In this document: in pieces, positions 35,880 through 47,851 of the stretch
How positions within the stretch are numbered: position 1 is the stretch's first letter
Layout: every line of letters begins with the position of its first letter
Assembly (NCBI RefSeq): GCF_029201445.1
Contig: NZ_CP102381.1
Coordinates: forward strand, 124,001 to 188,000
Direction of reading: 5' to 3'
Source of the DNA: Thiomicrorhabdus lithotrophica
GTDB lineage: Bacteria > Pseudomonadota > Gammaproteobacteria > Thiomicrospirales > Thiomicrospiraceae
DNA length: 64,000 nucleotides
The notes under the pieces: generated by a model
Seen by the model: only the letters and a program-made list of their open reading frames with translations
The model's database searches: none
What the model was told of the DNA's origin: nothing
Made by a program: the position numbers and the translations under genes

Positions 35880-38800
35880 AGACGTTTATGTAGACGGTTC
35901 AAGCTTCGATGTAGCGGTTGCGAGCACAACTGGCGGCAACTTCGAAAACCTAGTGACAACCGACACAGCGACCGTAACGGTAAGCGATACGGTTGACGCG
36001 ACAACCTTGACGTTGAATGACGTAAGCGTAAATGAAGGGACAGGCCAAGCGACAATCACAGCGAGCCTAGATCACACACCTGAAACCGAGTTAGTTGTAA
36101 CGTTGGACAATGGCGCGACAGTGACCTTCGGCACAGACTATGTGGCAGGTACAGACGTGAGTTCAACACCGTTCAACATCAACAATGGTGAAGACGTTTA
36201 TGTAGACGGTTCAAGCTTCGATGTAGCGGTTGCGAGCACAACTGGCGGCAACTTCGAAAACCTAGTGACAACCGACACAGCGACCGTAACGGTAAGCGAT
36301 ACGGTTGACGCGACAACCTTGACGTTGAATGACGTAAGCGTAAATGAAGGGACAGGCCAAGCGACAATCACAGCGAGCCTAGATCACACACCTGAAACCG
36401 AGTTAGTTGTAACGTTGGACAATGGCGCGACAGTGACCTTCGGCACAGACTATGTGGCAGGTACAGACGTGAGTTCAACACCGTTCAACATCAACAATGG
36501 TGAAGACGTTTATGTAGACGGTTCAAGCTTCGATGTAGCGGTTGCGAGCACAACTGGCGGCAACTTCGAAAACCTAGTGACAACCGACACAGCGACCGTA
36601 ACGGTAAGCGATACGGTTGACGCGACAACCTTGACGTTGAATGACGTAAGCGTAAATGAAGGGACAGGCCAAGCGACAATCACAGCGAGCCTAGATCACA
36701 CACCTGAAACCGAGTTAGTTGTAACGTTGGACAATGGCGCGACAGTGACCTTCGGCACAGACTATGTGGCAGGTACAGACGTGAGTTCAACACCGTTCAA
36801 CATCAACAATGGTGAAGACGTTTATGTAGACGGTTCAAGCTTCGATGTAGCGGTTGCGAGCACAACTGGCGGCAACTTCGAAAACCTAGTGACAACCGAC
36901 ACAGCGACCGTAACGGTAAGCGATACGGTTGACGCGACAACCTTGACGTTGAATGACGTAAGCGTAAATGAAGGGACAGGCCAAGCGACAATCACAGCGA
37001 GCCTAGATCACACACCTGAAAAACCGAGTTAGTTGTAACGTTGGACAATGGCGCGACAGTGACCTTCGGCACAGACTATGTGGCAGGTACAGACGTGAGT
37101 TCAACACCGTTCAACATCAACAATGGTGAAGACGTTTATGTAGACGGTTCAAGCTTCGATGTAGCGGTTGCGAGCACAACTGGCGGCAACTTCGAAAACC
37201 TAGTGACAACCGACACAGCGACCGTAACGGTAAGCGATACGGTTGTGACGCGAACCTTGACGTTGAATGACGTAAGCGTAAATGAAGGGACAGGCCAAGC
37301 GACAATCACAGCGAGCCTAGATCACACACCTGAAACCGAGTTAGTTGTAACGTTGGACAATGGCGCGACAGTGACCTTCGGCACAGACTATGTGGCAGGT
37401 ACAGACGTGAGTTCAACACCGTTCAACATCAACAATGGTGAAGACGTTTATGTAGACGGTTCAAGCTTCGATGTAGCGGTTGCGAGCACAACTGGCGGCA
37501 ACTTCGAAAACCTAGTGACAACCGACACAGCGACCGTAACGGTAAGCGATACGGTTGACGCGACAACCTTGACGTTGAATGACGTAAGCGTAAATGAAGG
37601 GACAGGCCAAGCGACAATCACAGCGAGCCTAGATCACACACCTGAAACCGAGTTAGTTGTAACGTTGGACAATGGCGCGACAGTGACCTTCGGCACAGAC
37701 TATGTGGCAGGTACAGACGTGAGTTCAACACCGTTCAACATCAACAATGGTGAAGACGTTTATGTAGACGGTTCAAGCTTCGATGTAGCGGTTGCGAGCA
37801 CAACTGGCGGCAACTTCGAAAACCTAGTGACAACCGACACAGCGACCGTAACGGTAAGCGATACGGTTGACGCGACAACCTTGACGTTGAATGACGTAAG
37901 CGTAAATGAAGGGACAGGCCAAGCGACAATCACAGCGAGCCTAGATCACACACCTGAAACCGAGTTAGTTGTAACGTTGGACAATGGCGCGACAGTGACC
38001 TTCGGCACAGACTATGTGGCAGGTACAGACGTGAGTTCAACACCGTTCAACATCAACAATGGTGAAGACGTTTATGTAGACGGTTCAAGCTTCGATGTAG
38101 CGGTTGCGAGCACAACTGGCGGCAACTTCGAAAACCTAGTGACAACCGAACAGCGACCGTAACGGTAAGCGATACGGTTGACGCGACAACCTTGACGTTG
38201 AATGACGTAAGCGTAAATGAAGGGACAGGCCAAGCGACAATCACAGCGAGCCTAGATCACACACCTGAAACCGAGTTAGTTGTAACGTTGGACAATGGCG
38301 CGACAGTGACCTTCGGCACAGACTATGTGGCAGGTACAGACGTGAGTTCAACACCGTTCAACATCAACAATGGTGAAGACGTTTATGTAGACGGTTCAAG
38401 CTTCGATGTAGCGGTTGCGAGCACAACTGGCGGCAACTTCGAAAACCTAGTGACAACCGACACAGCGACCGTAACGGTAAGCGATACGGTTGACGCGACA
38501 ACCTTGACGTTGAATGACGTAAGCGTAAATGAAGGGACAGGCCAAGCGACAATCACAGCGAGCCTAGATCACACACTGAAACCGAGTTAGTTGTAACGTT
38601 GGACAATGGCGCGACAGTGACCTTCGGCACAGACTATGTGGCAGGTACAGACGTGAGTTCAACACCGTTCAACATCAACAATGGTGAAGACGTTTATGTA
38701 GACGGTTCAAGCTTCGATGTAGCGGTTGCGAGCACAACTGGCGGCAACTTCGAAAACCTAGTGACAACCGACACAGCGACCGTAACGGTAAGCGATACGG

Positions 38801-41800
38801 TTGACGCGACAACCTTGACGTTTGAATGACGTAAGCGTAAATGAAGGGACAGGCCAAGCGACAATCACAGCGAGCCTAGATCACACACCTGAAACCGAGT
38901 TAGTTGTAACGTTGGACAATGGCGCGACAGTGACCTTCGGCACAGACTATGTGGCAGGTACAGACGTGAGTTTCAACACCGTTCAACATCAACAATGGTG
39001 AAGACGTTTATGTAGACGGTTCAAGCTTCGATGTAGCGGTTGCGAGTCACAACTGGCGGCAACTTCGAAAACCTAGTGACAACCGACACAGCGACCGTAA
39101 CGGTAAGCGATACGGTTGACGCGACAACCTTGGACGTTGAATGACGTAAGCGTAAATGAAGGGACAGGCCAAGCGACAATCACAGCGAGCCTAGATCACA
39201 CACCTGAAACCGAGTTAGTTGTAACGTTGGACAATGGCGCGACAGTGACCTTCGGCACAGACTATGTGGCAGGTACAGACGTGAGTTCAACACCGTTCAA
39301 CATCAACAATGGTGAAGACGTTTATGTAGACGGTTCAAGCTTCGATGTAGCGGTTGCGAGCACAACTGGCGGCAACTTCGAAAACCTAGTGACAACCGAC
39401 ACAGCGACCGTAACGGTAAGCGATACGGTTGACGCGACAACCTTGACGTTGAATGACGTAAGCGTAAATGAAGGGACAGGCCAAGCGACAATCACAGCGA
39501 GCCTAGATCACACACCTGAAACCGAGTTAGTTGTAACGTTGGACAATGGCGCGACAGTGACCTTCGGCACAGACTATGTGGCAGGTACAGACGTGAGTTC
39601 AACACCGTTCAACATCAACAATGGTGAAGACGTTTATGTAGACGGTTCAAGCTTCGATGTAGCGGTTGCGAGCACAACTGGCGGCAACTTCGAAAACCTA
39701 GTGACAACCGACACAGCGACCGTAACGGTAAGCGATACGGTTGACGCGACAACCTTGACGTTGAATGACGTAAGCGTAAATGAAGGGACAGGCCAAGCGA
39801 CAATCACAGCGAGCCTAGATCACACACCTGAAACCGAGTTAGTTGTAACGTTGGACAATGGCGCGACAGTGACCTTCGGCACAGACTATGTGGCAGGTAC
39901 AGACGTGAGTTCAACACCGTTCAACATCAACAATGGTGAAGACGTTTATGTAGACGGTTCAAGCTTCGATGTAGCGGTTGCGAGCACAACTGGCGGCAAC
40001 TTCGAAAACCTAGTGACAACCGACACAGCGACCGTAACGGTAAGCGATACGGTTGACGCGACAACCTTGACGTTGAATGACGTAAGCGTAAATGAAGGGA
40101 CAGGCCAAGCGACAATCACAGCGAGCCTAGATCACACACCTGAAACCGAGTTAGTTGTAACGTTGGACAATGGCGCGACAGTGACCTTCGGCACAGACTA
40201 TGTGGCAGGTACAGACGTGAGTTCAACACCGTTCAACATCAACAATGGTGAAGACGTTTATGTAGACGGTTCAAGCTTCGATGTAGCGGTTGCGAGCACA
40301 ACTGGCGGCAACTTCGAAAACCTAGTGACAACCGACACAGCGACCGTAACGGTAAGCGATACGGTTGACGCGACAACCTTGACGTTGAATGACGTAAGCG
40401 TAAATGAAGGGACAGGCCAAGCGACAATCACAGCGAGCCTAGATCACACACCTGAAACCGAGTTAGTTGTAACGTTGGACAATGGCGCGACAGTGACCTT
40501 CGGCACAGACTATGTGGCAGGTACAGACGTGAGTTCAACACCGTTCAACATCAACAATGGTGAAGACGTTTATGTAGACGGTTCAAGCTTCGATGTAGCG
40601 GTTGCGAGCACAACTGGCGGCAACTTCGAAAACCTAGTGACAACCGACACAGCGACCGTAACGGTAAGCGATACGGTTGACGCGACAACCTTGACGTTGA
40701 ATGACGTAAGCGTAAATGAAGGGACAGGCCAAGCGACAATCACAGCGAGCCTAGATCACACACCTGAAACCGAGTTAGTTGTAACGTTGGACAATGGCGC
40801 GACAGTGACCTTCGGCACAGACTATGTGGCAGGTACAGACGTGAGTTCAACACCGTTCAACATCAACAATGGTGAAGACGTTTATGTAGACGGTTCAAGC
40901 TTCGATGTAGCGGTTGCGAGCACAACTGGCGGCAACTTCGAAAACCTAGTGACAACCGACACAGCGACCGTAACGGTAAGCGATACGGTTGACGCGACAA
41001 CCTTGACGTTGAATGACGTAAGCGTAAATGAAGGGACAGGCCAAGCGACAATCACAGCGAGCCTAGATCACACACCTGAAACCGAGTTAGTTGTAACGTT
41101 GGACAATGGCGCGACAGTGACCTTCGGCACAGACTATGTGGCAGGTACAGACGTGAGTTCAACACCGTTCAACATCAACAATGGTGAAGACGTTTATGTA
41201 GACGGTTCAAGCTTCGATGTAGCGGTTGCGAGCACAACTGGCGGCAACTTCGAAAACCTAGTGACAACCGACACAGCGACCGTAACGGTAAGCGATACGG
41301 TTGACGCGACAACCTTGACGTTGAATGACGTAAGCGTAAATGAAGGGACAGGCCAAGCGACAATCACAGCGAGCCTAGATCACACACCTGAAACCGAGTT
41401 AGTTGTAACGTTGGACAATGGCGCGACAGTGACCTTCGGCACAGACTATGTGGCAGGTACAGACGTGAGTTCAACACCGTTCAACATCAACAATGGTGAA
41501 GACGTTTATGTAGACGGTTCAAGCTTCGATGTAGCGGTTGCGAGCACAACTGGCGGCAACTTCGAAAACCTAGTGACAACCGACACAGCGACCGTAACGG
41601 TAAGCGATACGGTTGACGCGACAACCTTGACGTTGAATGACGTAAGCGTAAATGAAGGGACAGGCCAAGCGACAATCACAGCGAGCCTAGATCACACACC
41701 TGAAACCGAGTTAGTTGTAACGTTGGACAATGGCGCGACAGTGACCTTCGGCACAGACTATGTGGCAGGTACAGACGTGAGTTCAACACCGTTCAACATC

Positions 41801-44800
41801 AACAATGGTGAAGACGTTTATGTAGACGGTTCAAGCTTCGATGTAGCGGTTGCGAGCACAACTGGCGGCAACTTCGAAAACCTAGTGACAACCGACACAG
41901 CGACCGTAACGGTAAGCGATACGGTTGACGCGACAACCTTGACGTTGAATGACGTAAGCGTAAATGAAGGGACAGGCCAAGCGACAATCACAGCGAGCCT
42001 AGATCACACACCTGAAACCGAGTTAGTTGTAACGTTGGACAATGGCGCGACAGTGACCTTCGGCACAGACTATGTGGCAGGTACAGACGTGAGTTCAACA
42101 CCGTTCAACATCAACAATGGTGAAGACGTTTATGTAGACGGTTCAAGCTTCGATGTAGCGGTTGCGAGCACAACTGGCGGCAACTTCGAAAACCTAGTGA
42201 CAACCGACACAGCGACCGTAACGGTAAGCGATACGGTTGACGCGACAACCTTGACGTTGAATGACGTAAGCGTAAATGAAGGGACAGGCCAAGCGACAAT
42301 CACAGCGAGCCTAGATCACACACCTGAAACCGAGTTAGTTGTAACGTTGGACAATGGCGCGACAGTGACCTTCGGCACAGACTATGTGGCAGGTACAGAC
42401 GTGAGTTCAACACCGTTCAACATCAACAATGGTGAAGACGTTTATGTAGACGGTTCAAGCTTCGATGTAGCGGTTGCGAGCACAACTGGCGGCAACTTCG
42501 AAAACCTAGTGACAACCGACACAGCGACCGTAACGGTAAGCGATACGGTTGACGCGACAACCTTGACGTTGAATGACGTAAGCGTAAATGAAGGGACAGG
42601 CCAAGCGACAATCACAGCGAGCCTAGATCACACACCTGAAACCGAGTTAGTTGTAACGTTGGACAATGGCGCGACAGTGACCTTCGGCACAGACTATGTG
42701 GCAGGTACAGACGTGAGTTCAACACCGTTCAACATCAACAATGGTGAAGACGTTTATGTAGACGGTTCAAGCTTCGATGTAGCGGTTGCGAGCACAACTG
42801 GCGGCAACTTCGAAAACCTAGTGACAACCGACACAGCGACCGTAACGGTAAGCGATACGGTTGACGCGACAACCTTGACGTTGAATGACGTAAGCGTAAA
42901 TGAAGGGACAGGCCAAGCGACAATCACAGCGAGCCTAGATCACACACCTGAAACCGAGTTAGTTGTAACGTTGGACAATGGCGCGACAGTGACCTTCGGC
43001 ACAGACTATGTGGCAGGTACAGACGTGAGTTCAACACCGTTCAACATCAACAATGGTGAAGACGTTTATGTAGACGGTTCAAGCTTCGATGTAGCGGTTG
43101 CGAGCACAACTGGCGGCAACTTCGAAAACCTAGTGACAACCGACACAGCGACCGTAACGGTAAGCGATACGGTTGACGCGACAACCTTGACGTTGAATGA
43201 CGTAAGCGTAAATGAAGGGACAGGCCAAGCGACAATCACAGCGAGCCTAGATCACACACCTGAAACCGAGTTAGTTGTAACGTTGGACAATGGCGCGACA
43301 GTGACCTTCGGCACAGACTATGTGGCAGGTACAGACGTGAGTTCAACACCGTTCAACATCAACAATGGTGAAGACGTTTATGTAGACGGTTCAAGCTTCG
43401 ATGTAGCGGTTGCGAGCACAACTGGCGGCAACTTCGAAAACCTAGTGACAACCGACACAGCGACCGTAACGGTAAGCGATACGGTTGACGCGACAACCTT
43501 GACGTTGAATGACGTAAGCGTAAATGAAGGGACAGGCCAAGCGACAATCACAGCGAGCCTAGATCACACACCTGAAACCGAGTTAGTTGTAACGTTGGAC
43601 AATGGCGCGACAGTGACCTTCGGCACAGACTATGTGGCAGGTACAGACGTGAGTTCAACACCGTTCAACATCAACAATGGTGAAGACGTTTATGTAGACG
43701 GTTCAAGCTTCGATGTAGCGGTTGCGAGCACAACTGGCGGCAACTTCGAAAACCTAGTGACAACCGACACAGCGACCGTAACGGTAAGCGATACGGTTGA
43801 CGCGACAACCTTGACGTTGAATGACGTAAGCGTAAATGAAGGGACAGGCCAAGCGACAATCACAGCGAGCCTAGATCACACACCTGAAACCGAGTTAGTT
43901 GTAACGTTGGACAATGGCGCGACAGTGACCTTCGGCACAGACTATGTGGCAGGTACAGACGTGAGTTCAACACCGTTCAACATCAACAATGGTGAAGACG
44001 TTTATGTAGACGGTTCAAGCTTCGATGTAGCGGTTGCGAGCACAACTGGCGGCAACTTCGAAAACCTAGTGACAACCGACACAGCGACCGTAACGGTAAG
44101 CGATACGGTTGACGCGACAACCTTGACGTTGAATGACGTAAGCGTAAATGAAGGGACAGGCCAAGCGACAATCACAGCGAGCCTAGATCACACACCTGAA
44201 ACCGAGTTAGTTGTAACGTTGGACAATGGCGCGACAGTGACCTTCGGCACAGACTATGTGGCAGGTACAGACGTGAGTTCAACACCGTTCAACATCAACA
44301 ATGGTGAAGACGTTTATGTAGACGGTTCAAGCTTCGATGTAGCGGTTGCGAGCACAACTGGCGGCAACTTCGAAAACCTAGTGACAACCGACACAGCGAC
44401 CGTAACGGTAAGCGATACGGTTGACGCGACAACCTTGACGTTGAATGACGTAAGCGTAAATGAAGGGACAGGCCAAGCGACAATCACAGCGAGCCTAGAT
44501 CACACACCTGAAACCGAGTTAGTTGTAACGTTGGACAATGGCGCGACAGTGACCTTCGGCACAGACTATGTGGCAGGTACAGACGTGAGTTCAACACCGT
44601 TCAACATCAACAATGGTGAAGACGTTTATGTAGACGGTTCAAGCTTCGATGTAGCGGTTGCGAGCACAACTGGCGGCAACTTCGAAAACCTAGTGACAAC
44701 CGACACAGCGACCGTAACGGTAAGCGATACGGTTGACGCGACAACCTTGACGTTGAATGACGTAAGCGTAAATGAAGGGACAGGCCAAGCGACAATCACA

Positions 44801-47800
44801 GCGAGCCTAGATCACACACCTGAAACCGAGTTAGTTGTAACGTTGGACAATGGCGCGACAGTGACCTTCGGCACAGACTATGTGGCAGGTACAGACGTGA
44901 GTTCAACACCGTTCAACATCAACAATGGTGAAGACGTTTATGTAGACGGTTCAAGCTTCGATGTAGCGGTTGCGAGCACAACTGGCGGCAACTTCGAAAA
45001 CCTAGTGACAACCGACACAGCGACCGTAACGGTAAGCGATACGGTTGACGCGACAACCTTGACGTTGAATGACGTAAGCGTAAATGAAGGGACAGGCCAA
45101 GCGACAATCACAGCGAGCCTAGATCACACACCTGAAACCGAGTTAGTTGTAACGTTGGACAATGGCGCGACAGTGACCTTCGGCACAGACTATGTGGCAG
45201 GTACAGACGTGAGTTCAACACCGTTCAACATCAACAATGGTGAAGACGTTTATGTAGACGGTTCAAGCTTCGATGTAGCGGTTGCGAGCACAACTGGCGG
45301 CAACTTCGAAAACCTAGTGACAACCGACACAGCGACCGTAACGGTAAGCGATACGGTTGACGCGACAACCTTGACGTTGAATGACGTAAGCGTAAATGAA
45401 GGGACAGGCCAAGCGACAATCACAGCGAGCCTAGATCACACACCTGAAACCGAGTTAGTTGTAACGTTGGACAATGGCGCGACAGTGACCTTCGGCACAG
45501 ACTATGTGGCAGGTACAGACGTGAGTTCAACACCGTTCAACATCAACAATGGTGAAGACGTTTATGTAGACGGTTCAAGCTTCGATGTAGCGGTTGCGAG
45601 CACAACTGGCGGCAACTTCGAAAACCTAGTGACAACCGACACAGCGACCGTAACGGTAAGCGATACGGTTGACGCGACAACCTTGACGTTGAATGACGTA
45701 AGCGTAAATGAAGGGACAGGCCAAGCGACAATCACAGCGAGCCTAGATCACACACCTGAAACCGAGTTAGTTGTAACGTTGGACAATGGCGCGACAGTGA
45801 CCTTCGGCACAGACTATGTGGCAGGTACAGACGTGAGTTCAACACCGTTCAACATCAACAATGGTGAAGACGTTTATGTAGACGGTTCAAGCTTCGATGT
45901 AGCGGTTGCGAGCACAACTGGCGGCAACTTCGAAAACCTAGTGACAACCGACACAGCGACCGTAACGGTAAGCGATACGGTTGACGCGACAACCTTGACG
46001 TTGAATGACGTAAGCGTAAATGAAGGGACAGGCCAAGCGACAATCACAGCGAGCCTAGATCACACACCTGAAACCGAGTTAGTTGTAACGTTGGACAATG
46101 GCGCGACAGTGACCTTCGGCACAGACTATGTGGCAGGTACAGACGTGAGTTCAACACCGTTCAACATCAACAATGGTGAAGACGTTTATGTAGACGGTTC
46201 AAGCTTCGATGTAGCGGTTGCGAGCACAACTGGCGGCAACTTCGAAAACCTAGTGACAACCGACACAGCGACCGTAACGGTAAGCGATACGGTTGACGCG
46301 ACAACCTTGACGTTGAATGACGTAAGCGTAAATGAAGGGACAGGCCAAGCGACAATCACAGCGAGCCTAGATCACACACCTGAAACCGAGTTAGTTGTAA
46401 CGTTGGACAATGGCGCGACAGTGACCTTCGGCACAGACTATGTGGCAGGTACAGACGTGAGTTCAACACCGTTCAACATCAACAATGGTGAAGACGTTTA
46501 TGTAGACGGTTCAAGCTTCGATGTAGCGGTTGCGAGCACAACTGGCGGCAACTTCGAAAACCTAGTGACAACCGACACAGCGACCGTAACGGTAAGCGAT
46601 ACGGTTGACGCGACAACCTTGACGTTGAATGACGTAAGCGTAAATGAAGGGACAGGCCAAGCGACAATCACAGCGAGCCTAGATCACACACCTGAAACCG
46701 AGTTAGTTGTAACGTTGGACAATGGCGCGACAGTGACCTTCGGCACAGACTATGTGGCAGGTACAGACGTGAGTTCAACACCGTTCAACATCAACAATGG
46801 TGAAGACGTTTATGTAGACGGTTCAAGCTTCGATGTAGCGGTTGCGAGCACAACTGGCGGCAACTTCGAAAACCTAGTGACAACCGACACAGCGACCGTA
46901 ACGGTAAGCGATACGGTTGACGCGACAACCTTGACGTTGAATGACGTAAGCGTAAATGAAGGGACAGGCCAAGCGACAATCACAGCGAGCCTAGATCACA
47001 CACCTGAAACCGAGTTAGTTGTAACGTTGGACAATGGCGCGACAGTGACCTTCGGCACAGACTATGTGGCAGGTACAGACGTGAGTTCAACACCGTTCAA
47101 CATCAACAATGGTGAAGACGTTTATGTAGACGGTTCAAGCTTCGATGTAGCGGTTGCGAGCACAACTGGCGGCAACTTCGAAAACCTAGTGACAACCGAC
47201 ACAGCGACCGTAACGGTAAGCGATACGGTTGACGCGACAACCTTGACGTTGAATGACGTAAGCGTAAATGAAGGGACAGGCCAAGCGACAATCACAGCGA
47301 GCCTAGATCACACACCTGAAACCGAGTTAGTTGTAACGTTGGACAATGGCGCGACAGTGACCTTCGGCACAGACTATGTGGCAGGTACAGACGTGAGTTC
47401 AACACCGTTCAACATCAACAATGGTGAAGACGTTTATGTAGACGGTTCAAGCTTCGATGTAGCGGTTGCGAGCACAACTGGCGGCAACTTCGAAAACCTA
47501 GTGACAACCGACACAGCGACCGTAACGGTAAGCGATACGGTTGACGCGACAACCTTGACGTTGAATGACGTAAGCGTAAATGAAGGGACAGGCCAAGCGA
47601 CAATCACAGCGAGCCTAGATCACACACCTGAAACCGAGTTAGTTGTAACGTTGGACAATGGCGCGACAGTGACCTTCGGCACAGACTATGTGGCAGGTAC
47701 AGACGTGAGTTCAACACCGTTCAACATCAACAATGGTGAAGACGTTTATGTAGACGGTTCAAGCTTCGATGTAGCGGTTGCGAGCACAACTGGCGGCAAC

Positions 47801-47851
47801 TTCGAAAACCTAGTGACAACCGACACAGCGACCGTAACGGTAAGCGATACG
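29754..47851 (+). repeat. 58 tandem 312-bp coding repeats
   Basis: Counting from GTTGACGCGACAACC at 29754 to the diverged GTTGACGTAACGACT at 47852 gives 18098 bp: 58 x 312 plus the net +2 bases of the indels. Outside the indel cluster the copies I compared are identical in DNA, synonymous positions included. Each unit encodes 104 residues (VDATTLTLNDVSVNEGTG to TATVTVSDT), an acidic Ig-like beta-sandwich. Unit GC is 158/312 (50.6%). The length and near identity are those of the calcium-dependent extender repeats in the Marinomonas primoryensis ice-binding adhesin. Confidence 0.97.
35786..39133 (+). other. cluster of frame-breaking indels inside the repeat array
   Basis: Compared with the unit, there are a 2-base loss at 35786; +2 at 37021 (AAAAA for AAA); a compensated +2/-2 at 37245-37253 changing VDATT to VVTRT; -1 at 38150; -1 at 38576; and +1 at 38821, 38971, 39047 and 39132. 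The net is +2. The fragments are open at 35791-37032, 37041-38162, 38192-38590 and 38599-38829, all encoding the same repeat. No other damage is visible in 18 kb, so assembly or consensus error is more likely than true decay. Confidence 0.9.

Noticed and set aside
35791-38829. Short open frames between the indels read as separate adhesin genes
   Set aside because: They have no start signals, carry only repeat sequence, and are best explained as pieces of one gene.
29941-47603. Series of identical 62-residue open frames on the minus strand of each repeat
   Set aside because: They arise once per 312-bp unit as a by-product of the codon bias of the plus-strand repeat and have no ribosome site.
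29754-47851. Regular direct repeats resembling a CRISPR array
   Set aside because: The 312-bp period has no spacers, the repeat is coding and in frame, and no cas genes are present.
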